64,000 bases of DNA from Carettochelys insculpta (lineage: Eukaryota > Chordata > Testudines > Carettochelyidae). Both the position numbers and the translations under genes were made by a program. The stretch is from assembly GCF_033958435.1 (NCBI RefSeq), contig NC_134160.1:12077001-12141000 (forward strand). Reading direction: 5' to 3'. Of this stretch, positions 35,761 through 64,000 are shown in pieces. Numbering within the stretch: the stretch's first letter is position 1; every line of letters starts with the position of its first letter. The notes under the pieces are model-generated. The model was given only the letters and a program-made list of their open reading frames with translations, was not told the DNA's origin and ran no database searches.

Positions 35761-35984
35761 GCTTCGTTACTCACTGCTTTCGTCACCCCAGTGACACTTG
35801 CGCAAGCCAGCATTCTGATCCGCTAAAGCACAGCCACATGCGCAAAGCATCCAATCATCATGTAGTGATGATTATTAAAAAAAAAAACCTAAACAAAAAA
35901 CGATCAACAAGTACGATGGCCGTGTCAACAAAAAAGCCTTTTAAAAGCTGCATCAGCAACTTGTCACTCAAAAACAGTATCTAT

Positions 35985-36430
35985 GCAGGAGTGGGGAGTC
36001 CCGAGCCTCGTGGCCCAGATCCAGCATTTGGGGGAGACTGTGGTGCTGCAGAGTGCTGCTCACCCTCCCCCTGGCTGGTGCTTGAAACTGTTCATAGGAA
36101 GGTTTCCCCACTGTTCCTGTTGGGCAGATTTTGGCCAATAGGAGCAGCGGAGGGCAGTACCTGGGAGTGGTGGGGAGCACGGAGCCAGGTAAGCACCTAC
36201 CGACACTCCCATGATGGCCAGCCCCTCAGCCCCATTCCTCTCCCATGCCCGCCTTGCTACCCAGCTCACATTCATTCCTAAACCCACCCTCTCCTAAACC
36301 CACCTCAGCTCTCCCAGCCCAAGTCAGTTTCTGCATCCCACTCCTGCCCAGCTCTCCCACTCCAAGACCAACTCCTGCACTCTCCCTACCACTCTGCCGG
36401 ACACCCCAGCCTCAGCCCACTCCAGCACCT
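35985..36430 (+). repeat. Nonautonomous hAT-like repeat (family A), third copy
   Basis: AGTGGGGAGTCCCGAGCCTC, then GCCAATAGGAGCAGCGGAGG and a C-rich run of CTCCTGCCCAG units. Same body as at 11.16 kb. Confidence 0.5.
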
Positions 36431-36431
36431 C

Positions 36432-36540
36432 TCTTCCACAAAATAAAAAAGCAGTCACCGGGTAGCACTTTAAAGACTAACGAAATAATTTCCTAAGTGA
36501 TGAGCATTCATGGGCCAGACCTAGAAATTCTGAAATTCCT
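36432..36540 (-). mobile_element. PLE 3' tail, single, minus strand
   Basis: GTAGCACTTTAAAGACTAAC, then GTGATGAGCATTCATGGGCC and CTAGAAATTCTG. Hammerhead-like core decayed. Confidence 0.6.
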
Positions 36541-36609
36541 GTCCAGACAGACCTCCATTCCCAACCTGCTTCAGCACCCGACCTCTCACCCGGCTGAGGA
36601 ATATGAAAT

Positions 36610-37000
36610 CCCATTTGATTGGTTAACTGGTTAAATGCTCCATTTAACTGGTTAACTGACTAAATGGGTGGAGGGGGTGGCTGGGGTGCCCCTGCTTGCA
36701 GTGCACCGGAGACCTGGGGTCCAGCTGGAGCGTCCCTGCCTGCGGCACCGCTCTAGATTGAGTGTACTCCAGTGTGGCCAGAGGAATCCCCATCCGCAGC
36801 AGCCTGGCCTGCAAGAGCCCCTGGCCTGGCCAGAGGAGCCCCTATCCGCAGCAGCCCCGGGTGTGCTGTGAAGTGGGGCATTCCAGCTACGCCAGAGCAG
36901 ACCCCATCCTCAGCACTCCTGGGCACACTGTGGGTGGGGTGCTCCAGCCGGTCCGAAGCACCCTCAGTCCCAGCGCACCTCTTGGTAATTTGTAATTTCT
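36610..37000 (+). repeat. Dispersed GC-rich repeat with GGTTAACTGGTTAA motif (family B)
   Basis: Starts with TTGGTTAACTGGTTAAATGC and contains GC-rich CTGGAG/GGCCAGAG phrases. The same combination recurs at 47.92-48.25 kb. Not assigned to a class. Confidence 0.5.
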
Positions 37001-37079
37001 GTAATTTGACTCCTGTATTTAATTTAGTCACTCTGTAGCTTTATAAATGAAGGCTGCGACTGTAATTAAATTCCAGATT

Positions 37080-37165
37080 TGAAATATAAATGTATGTGTG
37101 TGCGTGTATGTGTATTATGTACTACATACACACGCATACTACACACACAAATATATGCGTGGGTG
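37080..37165. repeat. TG/CA-rich simple repeat
   Basis: Alternating TGTGTG and CACACA tracts, mutually complementary, next to the palindromic MITE. Confidence 0.7.
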
Positions 37166-37193
37166 CGTAACTGGTTGCATAAATGTTCACAGA

Positions 37194-37628
37194 GGCCACG
37201 GCCACACTAGCCCCTCCTTTCAGAAGGGCTATGGTAATGTGGCACTTCAGTGTATGCTAATAAGATGCTACCATGAATGTGCAGTGTCTCATTAGCATAA
37301 TGTCGGCCATGCATATTTTGAAAGTGCTGCTATCCAAACGCACGCTGCTCATGTAGACAGGAGCCTTTCAAAACGGCCCCCTGATTTTGAAACCCACTTA
37401 TTCCCATCTGGTTTTGGGAAGAAGGGGCTTTTGAATTCCGGGGGTCCTTTTGAAAGTCTCCTGTCTACACAAGCAGCGTGCGTTTGGAAAGCAGCACTTT
37501 CAAAACGTGCACTGCTGTCATTATGCTAATGAGGCACTGCAAATTCATGGCAGCACCTCATTAGCATCTGACAAAGTGGCTCATTAGCATACCCCTTTCA
37601 AAAGGTGGGAGCTAGCGTAGGCACAGCC
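37194..37628. mobile_element. Palindromic MITE (435 bp)
   Basis: The left half (GGCCACGGCCACACTAGCCC) and right half (GCTAGCGTAGGCACAGCC) are inverted copies throughout, with repeated pairs such as CTCATTAGCATA, GCACTTTCAAAA, GCGTGCGTTTGG and AGGAGCCTTTCAAAA. Fold-back structure, no ORF. It directly abuts a CR1 at its right end. Confidence 0.7.
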
Positions 37629-38039
37629 ATACAGAATGGGAAGTGGCTGTCTATCAAGGAGTACTGCAGAAAGGGATCTAGGGATCATAGTGGACCACAA
37701 GCTAAGTATGTGAGTCAACAGTGTGACCCTGTTGCAAAAAAAAAGCAAACACGAGTCTGGGTTGTATTAACAGGAGTGTTGTGAGCAAGACACAAGAATA
37801 GTTACAGAGAGTTAGTCTTGTTAGTCTGTATCTTCACAAAACAAAAAAGCAGGCCTGTAGCACTTTAAAGACTAACAAAATAATTTATCAGGTGATGAGC
37901 TTTCCTGGGACAGACCCACTTCCTCAGATCTGGAAATTCTGATAAAAGTAAACTGACACAATGAGAAGTGAACAGAAAGATAGAAAAAGAATGAAATAAC
38001 AGATGAACCAGCTACATAGGACAGAAGGAGGGGAGAGGA

Positions 38040-38335
38040 GGAAGAAAATTACTTAGTGCAAGGTTCTATTAAGTTAAGTGGGTTGCCTGAGGTCACTACG
38101 AATATCAAAGGTGGGAAAACTGGCCTTGTAATGCATAAGGTAATTGCTATCTTTGTTGAGACCAAGTCATAAAGTATCGAACTTGAGAATGAATTCCAAT
38201 TCAGATGTCTCCTTTTGTAATCTGGTGTTTTAACCTGGTCTCTTTGTTTTAGGATGCAGGTTATCAGGTCTTGAATGCTATGGCCTGCTCCAGTAAAATG
38301 TTCACTCACAGGTTTATGTGTATTCAGAATAGAGA
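38040..38335 (-). pseudogene. PLE GIY-YIG C-terminal remnant, minus strand
   Basis: Reading minus strand: NTHKPVSEHFTGAGHSIQDL, then ITCILKQRD and a diverged C terminus. Matches the C-terminal part of the domain in the plus-strand copy. Truncated before the YIG motif; stops and shifts are present. Confidence 0.7.
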
Positions 38336-38344
38336 CCAAAAACT

Positions 38345-39131
38345 TCAAAATCTCTATGAGGCATCCATACAACTTAATTACCCACTGGGAGAAGTAAAAA
38401 ATAAAACAGATTGATAGGGCCAGATGAATACCCAGAAACCATCTCCTTCTAGACAGGCCCAAGAACATAACACCACCTGTCATCACCTATGGCTCCCAAC
38501 TCAAACCCCTCCAGCACATTATTGACAATCTACAACCTATATTGGAACATGATGCTACACTCTCAGAGGCCCTGGGTGAGAGACCTATTCTTTAACTACT
38601 AACCTCAGGAAAATTCTCACCAGCAACCACACGTGATAACACAGAAATACTAGTCCTGGAATTTTTCCCCACAACAAACACCGCTGCCAGCTCTGTCCAC
38701 ATATTTGCTCTGGAGACACTATCATTGGACCTAACCATGTAAGTTACACGATCAGGGGCTCATAATCCTTCACTTCCACCAATGTGATATATGCCATAAT
38801 GAGCCAGCAATGCCCCTCTGCCATGTATATTGGACAAACTGGACAATCGCTTTGCCAAAGAATGAATGGACAGCAATCTGACATTAGGAATCTGGATACA
38901 CATAAACCTGTCAGTGAACATTGCAGTGGAGCAGGCCATAGCATCCAAGACCTGAAAACTTGCATCCTGAAACAAAGAGCCTTTAACACCAGATTACAAA
39001 GGGAGACATTTGAACTGGAGTTCATTCTCAAGTTTGATACTGTATGCCTTGGTCTCATCTATTACCTTATGCATTACAAGGACAGTTTCTCCACCTTTGA
39101 TATTTGTAGTGACCTCAGGCAACCCACTTAA
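38345..39131 (+). pseudogene. PLE linker and GIY-YIG endonuclease remnant, plus strand
   Basis: Linker sequence about 38345-38780 (recognisable phrase LQPILEHDATLSEALGE in pieces, with frame breaks). Then from 38784 an open stretch with IYAIMSQQC, YIGQTGQSLCQRMNGQ and HKPVSEHCSGAGHSIQDLK. A stop separates linker and nuclease, and the first Cys-cluster is disrupted, so the copy is dead. Family identity is clear from comparison with 22603-23202. Confidence 0.75.
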
Positions 39132-39866
39132 CTTAATAGACACTTGCAGTAAGTAATTTTCTTTCCCCCCTCTCTTCCCATATTCCTCCCTCCTTCTGTC
39201 CTGTGTAGCTAATTTGTCAATTTTGATTTCATTTTTCCTGTGTTTCTGTTAACTTCTCATCGTGTCAGTTTACTTTTATCAGAATTTCCAGATCAGAAGA
39301 AGTGGGTCTGTCGCATGAAAGCTCATCACCTAATAAATTATTTTGTTAGTCTTTAAACTGCTACAGGACTGCTTTTTTGTTTTGTTAAGACACAAGAAGT
39401 AATACTTCCCTCTACCCTGCACTGGTTAGGCCTCAGTTGGAATACTGTGTCCGGTTCTGAGCACAACATTTTAGGAAAGATGTGGAGAAACTGGAGAGGT
39501 TCCAGAGAAAAGCAACTAAAATGATTAAAGGTCTAGAAAATATGGCCTATGGGAGAAGATTAAAGAACTGGGTTTATTTAGTTTGGAAAAGAGAAGGCTG
39601 AGAGCAAACATGATAGTAGCTTTCAAGTACCTGAAAGGGTGTTACAAGGAGAAGGGAGAATAATTATTCTCTTTAGTCTCTGATGGTAGTACAAAAAGCA
39701 ATGGGCTTAAATTGCAGCAAGGGATATTTATTCTGGACATTAAAACGAATTTCCTATCTGTCAGGGTGATTTAAGTACTGGAATAAATTGCCTAGGGTGG
39801 TTGTGGAATCTCTGTCATTGCAGATATTTAAGAACAGATTGGATAAATATCTAACAGGGATAGAGA

Positions 39867-39958
39867 TATCTGAAAAAGTGGGTCTGTCCCACGAAAGCTC
39901 ACCTAATAAATTATTTTGCTAGTCTTTAAAGTGCTACTTGACTGCTTTTTGTTTTGAT
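39867..39958 (+). mobile_element. Solo PLE 3' tail in CR1
   Basis: A 92-bp tail starting CTGAAAAAGTGGGTCTGTCC and ending CTGCTTTTTGTTTTGATA. Flanks GGATAGAGAT and GGATCGAGAT form a probable 10-bp duplication with one change. The 5' boundary coincides with the start of the CTGANGA core. Confidence 0.8.
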
Positions 39959-40054
39959 AGGATCGAGATGGTGCTTTGTCCTGCCCTGAGGGCAGGGGGT
40001 TGGATTGGATGGCCTGTTGAAGTCCCTTCCAGTTCTAGTATTCTGATACACAGA

Positions 40055-40130
40055 CACCTATATATCCTATATATACATGCACATTTTATATACATGCACA
40101 CATATGTTTGTGTATATATGTGTGTGAAAA
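40055..40130. repeat. TATA/TG-rich simple repeat
   Basis: ATATATATCC/TGTGTATATATG tracts immediately after the CR1 3' end. Confidence 0.6.
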
Positions 40131-40177
40131 ATAATGGCTCCCTGTGATAACCTGGGTGGTTAACCAGAGTGGGATGG

Positions 40178-40318
40178 CTACCTTTTACTTCTGGATACTT
40201 GAGTACAATCAAGCTGCAATACCCTTGCAGGTCTCCAGGAGACTTTGGCTTTGACTTAGTTTGTCAGAGTAGCAAAACTTTTATTCAAGTAACTTTCTGG
40301 GGTAGGTTTTTCCACCAT
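40178..40318. mobile_element. Tol2-like hAT MITE fragment
   Basis: TTCTGGATACTTGAGTACAA and the end ACTTTTATTCAAGTAACTTT, then TTTTTCCACCATTG match the right-hand parts of the 31.6 and 32.0 kb elements. Confidence 0.6.
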
Positions 40319-40848
40319 TGTGCACCACGGCAACCCCCCCGCCCCCATGGAGGGACTTCCCACTGATCCACAACTGGGCTTATGAGGGGTCGGGAGCTGT
40401 GTCCTTCCCCTGCCGGCAGTCGGAAGCCGCCTGTCCCGCAACCCCACGGCGGGGTCCGAGGAGAAACACTGATCCATGTGAGCTGCGTACCCCGAAACCG
40501 GCCTCGCACCCCGACTGAGCCTGCCGGTCTGCGGGCCCTGGTTTAAGCCCAGCCTTAGTCCACCCCGACCCTCCGCCTCTTCCTCGGCGCCTGCTCCGCA
40601 CCTGCCCCGGCCCCGCTTCCATAGCACGGCAGCCGCCCGGGCGAGCTTGGCGCCTTCTGCTCCGCCCGCTGATTGGCAGCTCTGGCAGGCCAGTGGCCAG
40701 CGCAGGGGCGGTGCCTGCAGCCAATAGGCGGGGTAGGTGGGCGGGAAGGGGCGTGGCACTCCCGCGCCGGGATGCAGTGGTTGGGGGGCTCGGAGCTGCG
40801 CTGAGCCAGCCGCTCTGGGCCGGGCGGACTGAGGTGGCTGCCGCTGCG

Positions 40849-60509
<19,661 letters not shown>

Positions 60510-62857
60510 TAGCATGCCCAGAGCACAGGGATCCAGTGCCCTGCCACACAGGGAGGGGTTGAGCCTGGAGCGGGGATAGATTGGGAGAGGAGTGTGGGGG
60601 TGGGCTGGGGATCTGTTGCTGTGTGGACCTCTGCAGCAGCATTAAGCCTCCAGAGCAGTGAGCTAAGGCCCCCAGTGGAGAATCCCAGCGCTGTGCTGGG
60701 CTCCTGAGCCTGCCAGTCGCTCTCCAGGCTTTTGATCCTTTATGACAATGCACCGAGAGCCATTAGGGGGTCAGTGCTGGGCAAACATGGAGGGAGACCC
60801 AGGCCTGGCCCCGCGTGTTCATTCCCATGGGAGTTGTGCCTGAGCAGGCATTTGGCAACACACCATCTCAAGGGGGTCTTAGTGCTCAATGCTTTGAGTA
60901 GGAGGGGCAAGTCCTGCCCCCAGCAGCCCAGCCCAGGGAACCGCTGTGCTGCAGCTGCCGCTGACCCACCAGCTTTGTCCAAAGGAATCAGCCAGGATGG
61001 GGAAGGGGCCAAGGGACTGGAGGAGTGTCGCCCTCTGCTGCCCTTGCTCCTTGGCCAGAGCTCCCGGCGGTGATGGGCTGAGATAGGCACCCCGGCCCAT
61101 GCTCAGTGACACATGGGGGTACAGATCCCCTGCCTGGGCTGGCTAGGGCTCGACCCTGAGCCCCACTGGCCAGTGTAGTTCTGCTGCGTGTTGGAGTTTA
61201 GGTGCCCACGGTGGACTGAGTCATCTCCAGCCTCCAAGCTAACATGTGACCCTGTGTGGCCCTCGTTCTCTGGCCCCAATCTGGTGATCCCGAGACTTGA
61301 CCCCCTAGATCTGAAACCTGGGAACAGGCTCTGCCCAGCCCACTGGGGCTCAGTGGGATCGATGGATTACATCCAGGGTTCTCCTAGCTAAGGAGAAGAC
61401 ACAGAACATCTGGATGTTTTGGTGTTTGGTATTTTTCTGAGGGAGCTCTGTGGGACAGAGGTCTCATGAAAGAAGGGAAAGGGAGGAGGGACAGGAAAAG
61501 TTGTATCTGCAGATTAATTCACTTTGCTGAGAAGTTGCCCAACTATTTCTAGGGTTTTCCAGGGGAGATTTAATGGGCATAAGAGGGACTGGATAGAGCA
61601 GCATCAGTCTGCTGAGAAACCCTGGGGAGGGCAAAGGGGCTGTGTGTGGGGTGTTTGGAAATCTCTGCTGGAGAACGTCTCTGTGGAATCCAATCACTCA
61701 CACCACAGGCTGCCCCGGCGGTGGGAGGGGGAGGAGAGCGGCCCTGCGCCAAGAGAACGGGGCTGCACACAGTGGCACAGCCTGAAGCAGGAAGGGGATC
61801 ACTGGACAAAGAGGCATTGAGTGACAAGTGGCCAGGAAGCTCAGTACACAGCAAAGAGAGACCCCATTGTGCTCAGCAGGACACAGGAGAGGGTTGCTGG
61901 GGGGAAATCAAATGTGTCACTGAATAAGCATAGAAATCGGAGACAGGAAAGGCCTATTAAATCATCGTGTCCAGGATCCCCGGGGGCCAGGACTGTGCTA
62001 CGGTCTCTTCTGCAGGGCCCTCTCCCCTGCCCTCCCTCCGGTTGCACTGTCCTTAGCCCTGCTGGGGAGAGTTCAGAAGAAGGGAAATTGGTATGTAGGT
62101 ATTTTATGTGGTCTCCCTTGCTGCACCCAGGCCGCACCCCGCATGCATGATCCTCCCCGGCCCCCACCCCCTCCGCTGCCCTGCACAGACAGACTGCCCC
62201 TCTGCCTGGGAGCGACTGGGGACACCCTCAGAGATGGTTTGGCCTGGTAGCTGAGCGATTTTCCAGGGGCGATTAATGTTGAGCTACACCTTGTGCAACT
62301 CAGACACTCGCTGGGCTGGAGCTTCTAGCTGGGCAGTGCTGTGAACGCAGCAGCCCTGTCCTGGGATGTAGCTAGCTTGGCAGTGATTCCCTGCGCTGCG
62401 TGTGGAATCCCTGAGGCATTAGTATTTCCAAGGCAGAGAGCAAGCACGGGTGGGGATGCTGCCCGCTTTCTCCAGTCAAACAAAGCAGAGCACCAACACA
62501 GCTTCTCCCCCTGTGCAGGTTGGCTCTGTGGTTCCGTCTGTCTTGGCACTGAGCGTTTCGCTCCTGTGAGCAGCAGAGGAAATGTTTAGGAGCCAGATCA
62601 CAGGCAGTTGCCAAGGGCCCCGCTGCTGCCAAAAAAGCCCATTCAGCCCAGGTTCTTCCCTGCTGGTACATACGAGGGCTCTGCAGAGCTCCCATAAGTA
62701 TGACCCATGCAGGAGTGAAAGCTTTTCATCTCCCAGCTCTGGTGCCTTTGTGTTCCTTCTCCTCCACCCCCATCATCTCCCCCCTCTAGGTGCATCTATG
62801 ACCTCCCATTACCATGGGTTTAGCCTTACCCCTGCCCTACAGCCATGTTATCATCTC

Positions 62858-62990
62858 TTTTGCACAGACGAGGCACTGATACACAGAGGGCTAAGTAACT
62901 AACCCAAGGTCACACAGGGAACCTGTGGCAGAGTGGGGACTGATTCCCAGACTCGAGACCCGGCCATTGGGACTGTCCTGCTGTCCTAGG
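62858..62990 (-). repeat. MIR SINE, minus strand
   Basis: TGCACAGACGAGGCACTGAT, then AACCCAAGGTCACACAGGGA and CCTGTGGCAGAGTGGGGACT. Confidence 0.85.
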
Positions 62991-63014
62991 TGAAAGGTCA
63001 ATAGTAAGTGAGTG

Positions 63015-63240
63015 CCAGGATGGGAAGGATGGTCCAATGGTCAGGGGTTTAGACTATGAGACCTGGCTTCTAATCCCTGCTCTGCCATGAGCTTCTTGTG
63101 TGAGGTCTCTCTGGGCCTGGGTTACCATCTGTGCAGTGGGATGAGTAACGCAGCCCTACCTCATAGGGGTGTTGGGAGGGAAGGACATTGAAGATTACGA
63201 GGTGCACAGCTACTCCAGTGACAGGGCCACTCAAGTACCA
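63015..63240 (+). repeat. MIR SINE, plus strand
   Basis: GGTCCAATGGTCAGGGGTTT, core with ATCCCTGCTCTGCCATGAGC, then CTACCTCATAGGGGTGTTGG. Nearly full length. Confidence 0.85.
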
Positions 63241-64000
63241 TAAACAAAGCTGGAGCACAGTGTCCCATGAGGCATCAAATTAAGGGCCAAAGTTTCAGTG
63301 GAGCTCAGCCCTGGGCCTGTAATGTGTATTGGGAGGTGAGGGTCATCACTTCCCAGCCCCCACCGTTTTACAGAGGAGGTGCTGATAGTGAAAATACAGA
63401 CCCATTTCAAACAAGTGCTCTGGGCGATTGGCCGTGGGACTCACGGGAGGCCAGAAGTGTGAAATTCCACAGCTGCTGCAGGAGGACAGCCAGCCTGCAC
63501 TGGGGATAAGCCCTGCTGCTTCGGCCCATAATCCAGTCATCAGTGCTCCGTGGTTGGGAAGTGTTTTCTCCTTAACTGCCCATTCGGGGGGGCGGGTCCC
63601 ACCTGTCCGAGGAGAGTATAAATCTGACTGGGCCAGGTGCACTCACATTGCCCATGAGGAAATGACAACTCGCGGTGCAGCACAAGGGGACACTCGGATC
63701 CGCAGGGGCCTGGTCTCCCTTGATAGAACGCCAAATTCCAGCATGGGAACAAGGCACAAGTAGCTTCTCTCCAAAGTCAGTGGGCAGATTCTTGGCCCTG
63801 GGCCAGGCTGCTTTGAGCCCAGGCCAGTGGGCATTCCTCTGACGAAGGGGGAATTCCTCCTGGTGGCATGGAGCCAGCAGAGCCAGCTGTAAGGCACATA
63901 CCTGCTGCCCCCAGCACAGATACATGCCCTGTGGAGAGCTGGAGCTGGCTGTGCTCCAGCAATCCCCAGCCATTGTAATGGGCCTTGGGGGCCACTGCAG

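Larger units (their letters stand above)
37799..39386. mobile_element. PLE inverted composite with 12-bp TSD
   Basis: A 1588-bp insertion in CR1 flanked by perfect duplications of AAGACACAAGAA (37787-37798 and 39387-39398). The left part (37799 to about 38335) is a PLE 3' end on the minus strand. The right part (about 38336-39386) is a longer 5'-truncated PLE on the plus strand, including linker and GIY-YIG region. 3' ends face outward, truncated 5' ends meet in the centre. Confidence 0.85.
37629..40046 (+). mobile_element. CR1 LINE 3' half, plus strand, split by two PLE insertions
   Basis: CR1 pieces 37629-37798, 39399-39866 and 39959-40046 form one element: ORF2 C-terminus (for example GGGATCATAGTGGACCACAA, later ATGATTAAAGGTCTAGAAAA) and a 3' end at CCTTCCAGTTCTAGTATTCT. 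It is interrupted by a 1588-bp PLE composite and by a 92-bp PLE tail. All frames are broken. Confidence 0.85.

Noticed and set aside
30600..40300. Possible TAF12 exons or U11 snRNA upstream of GMEB1, expected from human synteny
   Set aside because: I searched for both by eye on both strands and found no match; the region is repeats and unique noncoding sequence.

Overview
The window is vertebrate nuclear DNA, most likely from a turtle. Three CpG-island promoters and widely spaced coding exons with canonical GT..AG sites show a vertebrate-style genome. The repeat load is what I would expect of Testudines: degenerate CR1 LINEs, MIR-type SINEs, hAT and Tigger-like MITEs, and many copies of a Penelope-like element (PLE) 3' tail. 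I cannot fix the species; a crocodilian or other reptile is a weaker alternative.

Genes. (1) YTHDF2, minus strand, at the left edge: the first three coding exons (3270 down to 2048), with a CpG-island promoter at about 2.77-3.62 kb; the rest of the gene runs off the left end. (2) GMEB1, minus strand, complete: nine coding exons from 27083 down to 13635 join in frame to 563 codons plus stop. A noncoding first exon lies in a CpG island at about 30.1-30.56 kb. (3) The start of a DCBLD-family (discoidin, CUB and LCCL domain) membrane-protein gene, plus strand: a signal-peptide exon at 40849-40927 and the first CUB exon at 60100-60321, separated by a 19.2 kb intron. The rest lies beyond the right end. 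GMEB1 next to YTHDF2 in the same orientation matches human 1p35. GMEB1 and the DCBLD-like gene are divergent, about 10.3 kb apart.

Layout. 1-3.6 kb: YTHDF2 5' part. 3.6-12.2 kb: intergenic, mostly an old minus-strand CR1 carrying nested insertions. 12.2-30.6 kb: GMEB1 (3'UTR, exons, introns), with a PLE GIY-YIG fragment antisense in one intron. 30.6-40.3 kb: gene-free upstream region packed with MITEs, PLE copies and CR1. 40.3-64 kb: DCBLD-like promoter, first exon, repeat-rich intron 1, first CUB exon and part of intron 2.

The most unusual signal is the PLE family. Copies are repeatedly arranged as inverted dimers with 3' ends facing outward, at about 1.36, 7.84, 34.4, 37.8 and 52.5 kb. Two dimers are bounded by 12-bp target-site duplications. 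Their tails carry a hammerhead-ribozyme-like core (CTGANGA, stem II hairpin, GAAA, short stem III), and the stem II sequence changes between subfamilies while the core is kept. No prokaryotic features, CRISPR arrays, tRNAs or rRNAs were seen.
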